From: Paenibacillus sp. Soil750
GTDB lineage: Bacteria; Bacillota; Bacilli; Paenibacillales; NBRC-103111
DNA: 64,000 bases
Reading direction: 5' to 3'
Assembly: GCF_001428045.1 (NCBI RefSeq)
Contig: NZ_LMSD01000008.1
Location: forward strand, 95,851 to 159,850
Shown: positions 8,249-16,456 of the stretch, in pieces
How the letters are laid out: each line of letters begins with the position of its first letter
Numbering within the stretch: position 1 is the stretch's first letter
Translations under genes and position numbers: made by a program
The notes under the pieces: generated by a model
Database searches by the model: none
Told to the model about the DNA's origin: nothing
Seen by the model: the letters and a program-made list of their open reading frames with translations, nothing else

Positions 8249-8374
8249 TTGCCTTGGAAAACTGCTTCGTGTCCTGATACACTTGGAACAAGACAGGTGT
8301 CCACATTGGAAAACTAAGAATGAGTAAGAATACAGAAGAATTTATTGTTACATCTAATAGGAGGAGAGTTATTC

Positions 8375-9019
8375 ATGTCATTAAATCAAGAGCTAGAAGA
8401 AATGAAACAACAGTTTATCGCCCATTCGCCTGCACAAATACAGGCTGAGATGTTCCGTTCGATTCGGGAGCAACAGGAGTCGGGAGTACAGTATGGCCTG
8501 CAGGAAGGGCAGAAGGCGAAGGACTTTACGCTGAAAAACTCGATGGGCGTCCCCATTCACTTGTACGATGAACTGGCCAAAGGTCCTGTCGTTCTCACCT
8601 TCTACCGTGGCGGCTGGTGCCCTTACTGCAACTCGCAGCTCCGGGCATATCAGAGAGTGCTGCCGGAGATTGAAGCGCTAGGTGCCAGACTCATCGCCGT
8701 TAGCCCACAAAGCCCAGACAACACGCTTTCCCATCAGGAGAAGGAAGAACTGCAGTTCCAAGTACTGAGCGACACGAACGGTCTAGTGGCCGCCTTTTAC
8801 AATATTTTGTACGACGTACCGCCTTACATTCAGGAGACCATGACGAACCTGTTCAAGCTGAATCTTGCAGAATATAACGCAACTGAGCGATGGATACTCC
8901 CCATTCCTTCCACATTCATGATCGACGAGTCCGGCATTATCCGTTCCGCGTACGTCAACCCAGATTTTATGAAGCGTTTGGAGCCAGAGGATATTTTGGT
9001 TGAGTTAAGGAAGTTGTGA
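8375..9019 (+). CDS. Peroxiredoxin-like (AhpC/TSA) protein
   Basis: 214 residues from ATG 8375, selected because AGGAGGAG ends at 8366; the earlier in-frame start at 8345 lacks one. An N-terminal helical region is followed by a thioredoxin fold with GWCPYCN (C82, C85), the CxxC active site of the peroxiredoxin-like/bacterioferritin-comigratory subgroup, and the strand LIAVSPQSPD. It would reduce peroxides or protein disulfides in the cytosol. The 126-base gap from the CcdA-like gene leaves it open whether the two are co-transcribed. A strong hairpin follows. Confidence 0.85.
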   Translation: MSLNQELEEMKQQFIAHSPAQIQAEMFRSIREQQESGVQYGLQEGQKAKDFTLKNSMGVPIHLYDELAKGPVVLTFYRGGWCPYCNSQLRAYQRVLPEIEALGARLIAVSPQSPDNTLSHQEKEELQFQVLSDTNGLVAAFYNILYDVPPYIQETMTNLFKLNLAEYNATERWILPIPSTFMIDESGIIRSAYVNPDFMKRLEPEDILVELRKL

Positions 9020-9040
9020 ACTGTCATCGACTCGAATTAA

Positions 9041-9079
9041 GGCAAAGACCCATGCGACGAAGACGCATGGGTCTTTGCC
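9041..9079 (+). terminator. Long perfect hairpin after the peroxiredoxin gene
   Basis: Arms of 16 bases (9041-9056 and 9064-9079, GGCAAAGACCCATGCG and its complement) pair perfectly around a 7-base loop. No T run follows, so it may be a terminator of weak type, or an mRNA 3'-end stabiliser. Confidence 0.65.
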
Positions 9080-9141
9080 TGTTAAGACTTATGCCCCTTA
9101 TATTCCCTAAAACCCCCCCATTTACATAAAATTATCCCCTT

Positions 9142-9191
9142 TTAACAATCCTCTCACAATCTTTTAACTCTTTAATAACAAAGTTCCAACA
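9142..9191 (+). promoter_or_regulatory. PhoP-box-like tandem repeat upstream of the polysaccharide operon
   Basis: Four hexamers at an exact 11-base period: TTAACA (9142), CTCACA (9153), TTAACT (9164), ATAACA (9175), with a weaker fifth, CCAACA (9186). Bacillus PhoP binds four TT(A/C/T)ACA hexamers with this period. A possible -10, CATAAT, lies at 9217-9222. The first gene starts at 9313. Confidence 0.55.
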
Positions 9192-9312
9192 ACGAACACA
9201 ATCATGTTGAAATGATCATAATGTTTAACACTTTGAAAACAGACATTTGTACTTTCCTGTCGTACCATGGCAATAGACAGATGAACTCAGCAAATAATCG
9301 AAGGTGAATAGG

Positions 9313-11550
9313 ATGCGCAAGTGGCTCAAATTGTTGATAAAGATAGGTCTTGTCCTTGTGATTGTGGCCGGTGCGATTTATTATTGGCTGCGTCCGCTTT
9401 TGGTCAGAATTGAAAGCACGACGCTGGCTAGCGGCATACATGTGAAGTTTAAGACTGAAGGAACGAATGTAGAAGAATACACGAATGAAGCCTGGCAGCC
9501 CTATTTTGCTAAGGGAATTAATATGGGGGCGACGATCCCAGGACATTTTCCTGGTGAGCTGGTCATTTCGGAGGACGAATATGAGAGATGGTTTGGCATG
9601 ATTCAGGACATGGGAGCGAATGTGATTCGGGTGTATACGATTATGATGCCTGAGTTTTACGAGGCGCTTTCCAAATACAACATGAAACATCAGAAAAATC
9701 CGCTTTTCTTTCTTCAGGGCGTATGGAGCCCCGAGGAACAGCTGATTGAAGGGCAGGATGCCTTCGATCCCAAGATCAAGTCGAAGTTCGAGCAAGAGAT
9801 TAAAGACGCGGTTGCGGCGGTCTATGGCAAGACGACACTCACGCCCGAGCCGCATTCGGGAAAAGCCGGAGGTGCCTATACCTATAATGCAGGTCCTTAT
9901 CTCATGGGCTGGATTATCGGGACGGAATGGGATCCGAAGATGGTGAAGGGAACCAATGATCTGCACGCGGATACCCCAGACTATGCCGGGAAATATTTCC
10001 GGAATAAACCGGGGGCGAACGCTTTTGAAAAGTGGCTGGCCTTGATGGTCGACACGGCGGCGCAAACGGAAATTCAGTATGGCTGGCAGCATCCGATGGC
10101 TTTCGCCAATTGGGTGACGACGGATCCGCTTGCACATCCGGGCGAGCCGCTCATCGAAGAGGATCTGGTTAGTGTCGATCCAACGCATATTGAGGCAGTG
10201 AATTGGGAGGCGGGCTATTTTGCCTCGTATCATGTGTATCCGTATTATCCGGATTTCTTTGCATTTGATAAGTCTTTCCAAGAAATGACCAACAACAAGG
10301 GGGAGCCAGATAGTTACCTCACCTACCTCAATAAGTTAAAAGCAGCGCATCCCAATATGCCGGTGATGGTCACCGAGTATGGCGTGCCGGCTTCCTTGGG
10401 CGTAGCCCACTTGGGCACCCTTGGCCGCAATCAAGGCGGTCATAGCGAGAAGCAGCAAGGAGATATTGATGCGGAATTACTGGGGCAGATTCACGAGTCT
10501 GGCTATGCAGGGGCGATTTTGTTCACGTGGCAGGACGAATGGTTTAAGAAGACGTGGAACACGCAACGCTACGATGAAGCGGATCGCCGGGCGTATTGGT
10601 ATAACACGCTGACGAATGAGTCTTTCTTCGGGGTACTCGGGATGTTCCCGGGCAAAGACGAAGCGATTCACATCGATGGGGACGCCTCGGATTGGAACAA
10701 GCTAAAGGATAAGACGAAGCTCGATGTGCAGGCTCCTGGCTTTGAGGAGATTTGGGCCACGCATGACGAAGGCTACCTGTACTTACAGGCCAAGCTATCT
10801 GAGCCATTTGATCCGTCAAAGGAAAGCATCTATTTCGGGGCGGATACGCTGCCCGGCGGTAATCGCCATGGACCCGAGCTTCACGGCATGACTCTTGATG
10901 AAGGATTGGAAACGTTAATCGAGCTGTCGGATGAAAATAAAAGCCGCATGACGATCGCTTCCAATTACGATATCCACGCTAGAATGTATGAGCGTTCCGG
11001 GCTGCCGGATATCGATCCGAAGGAGAAGCAAGATGACTCGGGGATTTTCAAGCCTTGGAAGCTGGCTGTCAATTATCTGCTGGAACATCCCGACTCCCGG
11101 GTGGACCACCCCTTCGGGGATGTAGAGGTTGGCCTTTTAGAGAGAGGCTACAGTGATCCGTCGCGTGCCGAATACAATTCGAAGGCGATGTGGCAAGTGC
11201 AAGGGCAGGTGCTAGAAATGCGTATACCGTGGATGCTGCTGGGATTCAACGATCCAAGCTCTCTGAGCGTTATCAACTACAAACAGCCGAGTAACAATAA
11301 ATTTGAAATGACGCACGTGAAAGGTGTTCGCTTTGTTCCATGGATTGTGAAGAATGATGGGGTCGTTGGTCGGGATAATTCGGCTGCGGCGCAACCTGTT
11401 CCGGTGTCCACGATGCCGCTATACACATGGCAGGGCTGGGAAGATAAGGTGAATTACGTGGAACGACCGAAACAAAGTTACTACATGATGAAAGAGGCGT
11501 TGCATAAGATCAACGGACCCGTTACCAGTACCGTTCCATCGAGCAGTTAA
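9313..11550 (+). CDS. Membrane-anchored glycoside-hydrolase-like protein
   Basis: 745 residues from ATG 9313, preceded by GAAGGTGA; a GTG nine bases earlier lies inside that site. One membrane segment (about 5-25) anchors the protein with its bulk outside. The next ~440 residues look like a TIM barrel of the GH-A type: NVIRVYTIMMPEFYEAL near the start, GTEWDP as possible acid/base loop, and MVTEYGVPAS with the Glu expected for a nucleophile at the end of a strand. The remaining ~270 residues are beta-rich and begin with a DOMON-like opening (IDGDASDWNKLKD). As first gene of the polymer operon it resembles the editing hydrolases that accompany GT2 synthases. Substrate and activity are inferred, not shown. 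Confidence 0.7.
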   Translation: MRKWLKLLIKIGLVLVIVAGAIYYWLRPLLVRIESTTLASGIHVKFKTEGTNVEEYTNEAWQPYFAKGINMGATIPGHFPGELVISEDEYERWFGMIQDMGANVIRVYTIMMPEFYEALSKYNMKHQKNPLFFLQGVWSPEEQLIEGQDAFDPKIKSKFEQEIKDAVAAVYGKTTLTPEPHSGKAGGAYTYNAGPYLMGWIIGTEWDPKMVKGTNDLHADTPDYAGKYFRNKPGANAFEKWLALMVDTAAQTEIQYGWQHPMAFANWVTTDPLAHPGEPLIEEDLVSVDPTHIEAVNWEAGYFASYHVYPYYPDFFAFDKSFQEMTNNKGEPDSYLTYLNKLKAAHPNMPVMVTEYGVPASLGVAHLGTLGRNQGGHSEKQQGDIDAELLGQIHESGYAGAILFTWQDEWFKKTWNTQRYDEADRRAYWYNTLTNESFFGVLGMFPGKDEAIHIDGDASDWNKLKDKTKLDVQAPGFEEIWATHDEGYLYLQAKLSEPFDPSKESIYFGADTLPGGNRHGPELHGMTLDEGLETLIELSDENKSRMTIASNYDIHARMYERSGLPDIDPKEKQDDSGIFKPWKLAVNYLLEHPDSRVDHPFGDVEVGLLERGYSDPSRAEYNSKAMWQVQGQVLEMRIPWMLLGFNDPSSLSVINYKQPSNNKFEMTHVKGVRFVPWIVKNDGVVGRDNSAAAQPVPVSTMPLYTWQGWEDKVNYVERPKQSYYMMKEALHKINGPVTSTVPSSS

Positions 11551-11569
11551 AGAAGAGGAGAGTGCAGGT

Positions 11570-12739
11570 GTGTACACCAATCTTAATGCAGCCATACAAG
11601 CGTTATATATCATTTTGGCTTTTAATCTAGTTTGTGTGGTCATCATTTATGCCATCAAGATGAGAAGTATAAGAAGGAGAAAACTGAACGACCGATTCCA
11701 AACAAAGTTTAAGGATTACCTAACTTATGTTCAAGCGAATCTGGATGGGGTAGAGCCGTTAAGAGTCCCTCCCTGGACGATGAATCCGGTGGAAAGGGAG
11801 GCCATGCAAGAGAAGCTGAATGATATGATGGAAATCTTCTCAGGCGAACAGCGTCACAAGCTGGCTCAGCTTTGCGTAGATATGGGGCTCGTGCAGCACC
11901 ATATGGAACGCTTTAATAGCCGGACATATCGGGTGAAGTTGGATGCCGCGTATCATTTGGGATGCATGCGGGTGAAGGAGGCGGTACCGGCTTTACTGGA
12001 TATGTTAAAGGAGCATCCTCTGGATTCGTCGCTGTTTGTGGTAGCCCGAGCTGTCGCCAAGTGTGCCCGCAGCCAGCAGGAGCTCGGAGCCATGGTTCAG
12101 ACGCTGCTTCAGCACAACAAGAAATGCTACGAACTGATTGTGGATATGATCGCCGATTCGGACGTGGATGCCGGTTCCTTGTACACGGGCTATGTGAGTC
12201 GTCAGGATCCAGCTTACGTTCGGATTGGGCTAATTGGGCTCAATGTCTACACCGATCCGGCAGCAGCTTCTGCGGTTTATCGTCTTATGGATTCCAAGCA
12301 CGAAGACATTCAAATCAAAGCTGTGGAGTTGTATCTGAAAAGTTCCCGTCTGCTGCCTAGAAACGTTGTTAGCAAGCTGCTGAGTCATCCCAATCTGGGC
12401 ATTCGCCGATTGACGATAGAGGCATTGGCAAACATCAAGAATACGGCTTACGTCGAGCTGATGAAAACCAGTCTAAGCGACGCCGATCAGCGAATCGTCT
12501 ACTCGTCGGCCAAAGGGTTGCTCCATTTGGGAGAAGCAGGTATGGTGGCGCTTTGTGAAAGTGCAGCAGCGGTTCAAGGGATGGAACGCGGGCAGTTCAT
12601 GCAGCAGCTGATTGATGATGAGCTCAAGCATCTGTCTATGCAGCTGCATAATTGGGATAAGCTCATGCAATATAACACACTGATGTACACCTATGACAAA
12701 GTATTTCACAGGTCTAAACGTATCTATCGTGTCGTATAG
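11570..12739 (+). CDS. Membrane-anchored HEAT-repeat protein
   Basis: 389 residues from GTG 11570, with GAGGAGAG upstream. A membrane helix (about 12-32) is followed by a basic stretch and a series of helix pairs of HEAT/PBS-lyase type, for example YHLGCMRVKEAVPALLDML and LTIEALANIKNTAYVELMKT. Such scaffolds usually hold protein partners. It lies 19 bases after the hydrolase and 15 before the GT2 synthase, so it is probably a structural or regulatory subunit of the synthase complex on the cytosolic face. No catalytic motif is seen. Confidence 0.75.
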   Translation: MYTNLNAAIQALYIILAFNLVCVVIIYAIKMRSIRRRKLNDRFQTKFKDYLTYVQANLDGVEPLRVPPWTMNPVEREAMQEKLNDMMEIFSGEQRHKLAQLCVDMGLVQHHMERFNSRTYRVKLDAAYHLGCMRVKEAVPALLDMLKEHPLDSSLFVVARAVAKCARSQQELGAMVQTLLQHNKKCYELIVDMIADSDVDAGSLYTGYVSRQDPAYVRIGLIGLNVYTDPAAASAVYRLMDSKHEDIQIKAVELYLKSSRLLPRNVVSKLLSHPNLGIRRLTIEALANIKNTAYVELMKTSLSDADQRIVYSSAKGLLHLGEAGMVALCESAAAVQGMERGQFMQQLIDDELKHLSMQLHNWDKLMQYNTLMYTYDKVFHRSKRIYRVV

Positions 12740-12754
12740 GAGGGTAGTGTAAAC

Positions 12755-14203
12755 ATGTGGGTTTTCGGATATCAAGTGGTGTTAGATTCATTTCTGAGCG
12801 GATTAAGGGAGTTTTTGCTCTATTACAGCTATGTCGCGCTCTTTTACGTTGTTCTCGTCACACTGCTCTATTATTTCATCTTCGGATTTTCGATTCGGCA
12901 TATTTTCTCCATCAAGCGGGGAATCCAGTACAATCGGATCAATAAGCTATCCAGTTCCAGTCAGCTCCCGCCGGTTTCCCTGTTAGTACCGGCCTATAAC
13001 GAGGAGTTAACCATTATTGAGAACGTCAGGTCACTGCTGGCGCTCAATTATGCGGAATATGAGGTGATCGTCGTCAATGACGGTTCACAGGATGGGACCT
13101 TAAAGTGCATGATTGAAGAATTCAAGCTAGAGCTCCTTCATCCGGTACTGTCCAGCTCCATTAAGACTGGAAAAGTCAGAGGGGTGTATCATAATTCCGA
13201 GTATCCCAATCTATATTTGGTAGATAAAGTGAATGGTGGGAAGGCAGATTCGTTAAATGCAGGTATCAACCTTTCCCATTATGCGTTGATCTCGACGATT
13301 GATGCGGACTCTTTGCTTGAAAAGGATGCTTTAACGCGGATTGCCCGGGTCTACATGGAGAACCCCGAGGAGACGGTCGCCGTTGGGGGAAATGTTCGAA
13401 TCGTGAACAGCTGCACGGTGGAAGACGGCATTGTGAAAGATGTTCAATTTCCTCGTAAGCCGCTGCCGGCATTGCAAAACGTCGAATATACGAAAGCTTT
13501 CCTCGGCGGCAGGATCGGCTGGAGCGCGGTCAATGGTCTCATTATTATCTCGGGTGCCTTTGGTGTGTTTCAAAAGGAAAAGATCATCGCCGTCGGCGGT
13601 TACCGTGGGGGCTATCCCGGTGAGGATATGAACATTGTCATTAAGCTTCACCGTTACTGCTTGGACAATAAAATTCCCTACCGGGTAGCGTTTTGCCCAG
13701 ATGCTGTTTGCTGGACACAAGCCCCGGATTCGTACCGGATCTTGAGCAGTCAGCGCAAGCGCTGGGGGCGGGGAAATCTTAAAAATATGATTGAAGAAGG
13801 TATTCACATGGTGCTGCGCCCGAAATACAAAATATTCGGGCTGCTGACACTTCCCTATAACATTGTGTTTGAAACACTGAATCCGTATTTCCGCCTCAGC
13901 GGCCTATTGGCTATATTGGGCTACTGGATGCTGAATATGACGGATTGGTACACCGTTGTTATCTTTTCGTTAGTCAATTTATTCTCCTGTTTTGCCTTAA
14001 GCTTGGGGGCCTTGTTTATTGAAGAGACGGCCTTCAGCCGATATCCCAAGCTGCGTGACCTGAACAAAATGATCTTGTATTCACTCTTAATGTTTGCGGG
14101 TTATCGGCAAATTGGTGTTTGGTGGAGATTAAGCGGACATGTCCAATTCCTGCGAAATAACAACTCGTGGGGAACGATGGTCCGTACTAATTTTAATAAA
14201 TAG
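12755..14203 (+). CDS. Processive GT2 polysaccharide synthase
   Basis: 482 residues, ATG 12755 after AGGAGG. One or two N-terminal membrane helices precede a GT-A domain: LVPAYNEELTI, VVNDGSQDGT, the D183-containing IDADSL motif, and Q333-RKRW, the QxxRW acceptor motif of processive beta-glycan synthases such as hyaluronan, cellulose and poly-GlcNAc synthases. Three or so helices follow (about 370-460), forming the export channel. Such enzymes polymerise a nucleotide sugar and push the chain across the membrane. Given the UDP-GlcNAc and UDP-uronic-acid genes downstream, the product probably contains N-acetylhexosamine and its uronic acid. Whether one enzyme adds both sugars, as in hyaluronan synthase, is unknown. 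Confidence 0.88.
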   Translation: MWVFGYQVVLDSFLSGLREFLLYYSYVALFYVVLVTLLYYFIFGFSIRHIFSIKRGIQYNRINKLSSSSQLPPVSLLVPAYNEELTIIENVRSLLALNYAEYEVIVVNDGSQDGTLKCMIEEFKLELLHPVLSSSIKTGKVRGVYHNSEYPNLYLVDKVNGGKADSLNAGINLSHYALISTIDADSLLEKDALTRIARVYMENPEETVAVGGNVRIVNSCTVEDGIVKDVQFPRKPLPALQNVEYTKAFLGGRIGWSAVNGLIIISGAFGVFQKEKIIAVGGYRGGYPGEDMNIVIKLHRYCLDNKIPYRVAFCPDAVCWTQAPDSYRILSSQRKRWGRGNLKNMIEEGIHMVLRPKYKIFGLLTLPYNIVFETLNPYFRLSGLLAILGYWMLNMTDWYTVVIFSLVNLFSCFALSLGALFIEETAFSRYPKLRDLNKMILYSLLMFAGYRQIGVWWRLSGHVQFLRNNNSWGTMVRTNFNK

Positions 14204-14221
14204 ATAAGAGGAGTGGAGAAG

Positions 14222-15037
14222 ATGGCGGTACTAGTTCATGATCCGATTCAAGAAGCAATGTTCCAATTAGCAGAAAAAGTTCAGGTTTCCTATGAAAAGG
14301 GTGCTCCCTGCGGGATGATTCTTGCGCCGTGCGCAGCGGTGGGCCAGAAGGTGCTGGAACAAATGCAGTCCTATGTGAGTGGCTTTGAGCCGGAGGCATC
14401 TCTTCATTGTTTCTACTTGGATCCAAGCGGACTTCTCGGAATCGTTCTGTCTGGGCAAAAGCTTATTAATACCCACTATGCATCGCTCGTGCTCAAAGAG
14501 TTCCTAGACCAGCAAGATTTGCTCGAAGGTCAGACGGTCGTCGCCAGTTTCCCGGAGAGTGGGGAGCTGACGGAACAATCGATGTCACAGATGCTCCAGA
14601 CGACGCTGTTAGGGAAAGGGGAGAGCAAAGATATTCACCTGTTCATGAATCATGGGGTTCAGCAGGGAATTACATCGATTCTCATCGCCGATCCGGACGA
14701 GGTAAGCAGAGAGTTCGTCAAGTTGCGGCTGGAGATCAACGGTTACAAGGTAGAAGAGGCCAAGGATGGCAGTGAAGCGCTCGAGAAATTTGAGAAAACA
14801 ATGCCGAACTTGGTAATCACGGAGCTGAACCTGCCGATTCTTGATGGATACCAGTTGATCGACAAAATCAAGAGGGATTATGACGGCGAAGGACAAGTCA
14901 TCGTTCTTACGGATAAGCAGCTGCCGAAAAGTATGGATCGTGCCTTTGAATTAGGTGCATCCGATTATGTGACGAAGCCCTTCTCCATTTCGGAGCTGGA
15001 GTGGAGAATCAAAAAACTAAGTTCCCGTCTGAGCTAA
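14222..15037 (+). CDS. Receiver-domain protein with Glu at the phosphorylation site
   Basis: 271 residues from ATG 14222, supported by AAGAGGAG. The N-terminal ~150 residues are a mixed alpha/beta domain I do not recognise. Residues ~155-271 are a receiver: ILIADPDE acidic pocket, LTD and TKPF at the usual places, but the phospho-acceptor Asp is replaced by E201 in VITELNLPILDG (codon GAG at 14822). Glu there often mimics phosphorylation, so the domain may be permanently active. No output domain follows. Placed between the synthase and the UDP-sugar dehydrogenase, it may bind the synthase or HEAT protein, like a built-in regulatory subunit. Confidence 0.75.
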   Translation: MAVLVHDPIQEAMFQLAEKVQVSYEKGAPCGMILAPCAAVGQKVLEQMQSYVSGFEPEASLHCFYLDPSGLLGIVLSGQKLINTHYASLVLKEFLDQQDLLEGQTVVASFPESGELTEQSMSQMLQTTLLGKGESKDIHLFMNHGVQQGITSILIADPDEVSREFVKLRLEINGYKVEEAKDGSEALEKFEKTMPNLVITELNLPILDGYQLIDKIKRDYDGEGQVIVLTDKQLPKSMDRAFELGASDYVTKPFSISELEWRIKKLSSRLS

Positions 15038-15068
15038 TAAACGAGAAACACGAGAGGGTGGAATCATA

Positions 15069-16424
15069 ATGAACGCATATAACCAATTAAAATATAAATT
15101 TCAGACAAAAACGGCCGAAATCGGGGTCATCGGTCTCGGCTATGTAGGGCTGCCTTTATGCATGGAGATGACGAAGGGCGGGTTTACCGTATACGGCATC
15201 GATCTCGATTTCCGGAAGGTAGAGTCGCTTCAAAGCGGCCAATCGTATATTCAAGACGTTCCGAGCGAAGAAGTGGTGAAAGCCATCGAGTCCGGTCGAT
15301 TTATTCCGACGGACGACTACCATACGGTTCAAAGGCTGGATGCCATCTCCATCTGCGTACCGACTCCGCTTAGTGAAAACCAAGATCCAGATACCTCTTA
15401 TATTCAGAGTGTCGTCCGGGAAATTAAGAAAAATCTTAAGCGCGGAGCTTTGATTATCTTGGAGAGTACCACCTATCCGGGAACGACGGAGGAGCTCATC
15501 CAGTTTGAGTTGGAAGCGCAAGGACTCAAGGTGGGCAAGGATTTCTTCCTCTGCTTCTCGCCGGAGCGGGTCGATCCCGGTAATCCTAAGTTCAACACTT
15601 TCAATACGCCAAAGGTTATTGGCGGTACGACGGAAGCGTGTATCGACCTCGGCGTAACGTTATACAGCCATGTCGTAAAGGACGTTGTACCTGTCTCCTC
15701 GCCGAAAGTGGCGGAGATGTCCAAGCTGCTGGAAAATACGTTCCGTAGTATTAACATTGCGTTCATTAACGAAATGGCCATGATGTGCGACAAAATGGAC
15801 ATTGACGTCTGGGAAGTCATCAAAGCTGCGTCGACGAAGCCGTTTGGCTTTATGCCGTTCCATCCGGGACCTGGCATCGGCGGTCACTGCATCCCGCTGG
15901 ATCCGATGTATTTATCGTGGAAAGCGAAGGAATTCCGCTTCTACAGTAAGTTTATCGAGCTGGCGCAATCCATCAATGATAATATGCCGGAGTATGTCCG
16001 CTATAAAGCTTCGCAGATTCTCAATATGTATGCGAAATCTATCCGCAATTCGAAGATTCTTATTCTAGGTATGGCGTATAAGCCGGATGTGGATGATCTC
16101 CGTGAATCGCCGGGGCTGGAGCTGTACGAGCTTCTTCGGGAGAGCGGAGCTAAAGTGGACTATTACGATCCACATGCTGTCTCCTTCCTCGATAAAGATG
16201 GTGAGACGGTACATTCTGTGAAGTACGATCTGTCCGCTTTTGCTGAATATGACGGCATGGTGCTCATCACGAATCACCGCTGTTTCAACAACCGTGAACT
16301 TGCGGAGCTTGGCGTGCCGATCATCGATACGCGCAACGCTTTTGTCGATATTCAAGGGGACAATATTTATCGATTAGGTACGGGTATTCGCAAGCGAGAA
16401 GTGAAGATCGCCGTAGGCGTTTAA
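15069..16424 (+). CDS. UDP-N-acetyl-D-glucosamine 6-dehydrogenase (WbpA-type)
   Basis: 451 residues, ATG after GAGAGGGTGG. The N-terminal Rossmann fold begins with GVIGLGYVGLPL; the central part has ESTTYPGTTEEL and FCFSPERVDPGN; the catalytic Cys is C274 in GPGIGGHCIPLDP; the C-terminal fold has GMAYKPDVDDLRESP. The GGHCIP motif with preceding HPGPG matches UDP-GlcNAc or UDP-ManNAc dehydrogenases rather than UDP-glucose dehydrogenase, which has GGSCFP. It makes a UDP-N-acetylhexosaminuronic acid with two NAD+ and so gives the polymer a negative charge without phosphate. Which epimer is used cannot be told, as no separate epimerase gene is in the operon. Confidence 0.88.
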   Translation: MNAYNQLKYKFQTKTAEIGVIGLGYVGLPLCMEMTKGGFTVYGIDLDFRKVESLQSGQSYIQDVPSEEVVKAIESGRFIPTDDYHTVQRLDAISICVPTPLSENQDPDTSYIQSVVREIKKNLKRGALIILESTTYPGTTEELIQFELEAQGLKVGKDFFLCFSPERVDPGNPKFNTFNTPKVIGGTTEACIDLGVTLYSHVVKDVVPVSSPKVAEMSKLLENTFRSINIAFINEMAMMCDKMDIDVWEVIKAASTKPFGFMPFHPGPGIGGHCIPLDPMYLSWKAKEFRFYSKFIELAQSINDNMPEYVRYKASQILNMYAKSIRNSKILILGMAYKPDVDDLRESPGLELYELLRESGAKVDYYDPHAVSFLDKDGETVHSVKYDLSAFAEYDGMVLITNHRCFNNRELAELGVPIIDTRNAFVDIQGDNIYRLGTGIRKREVKIAVGV

Positions 16425-16456
16425 ACTCAGCATAGAAGAGAGAGGAGAAAACAACG

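Noticed and set aside
9202..10281. 359-codon frame opposite the hydrolase gene
   Set aside because: It lies antisense to the clear hydrolase gene, is rich in Arg/His/Ile as expected for a shadow frame, and has no binding site.
16425..16456. Possible glmS ribozyme
   Set aside because: Only 32 bases are available, and they hold little beyond a ribosome binding site.
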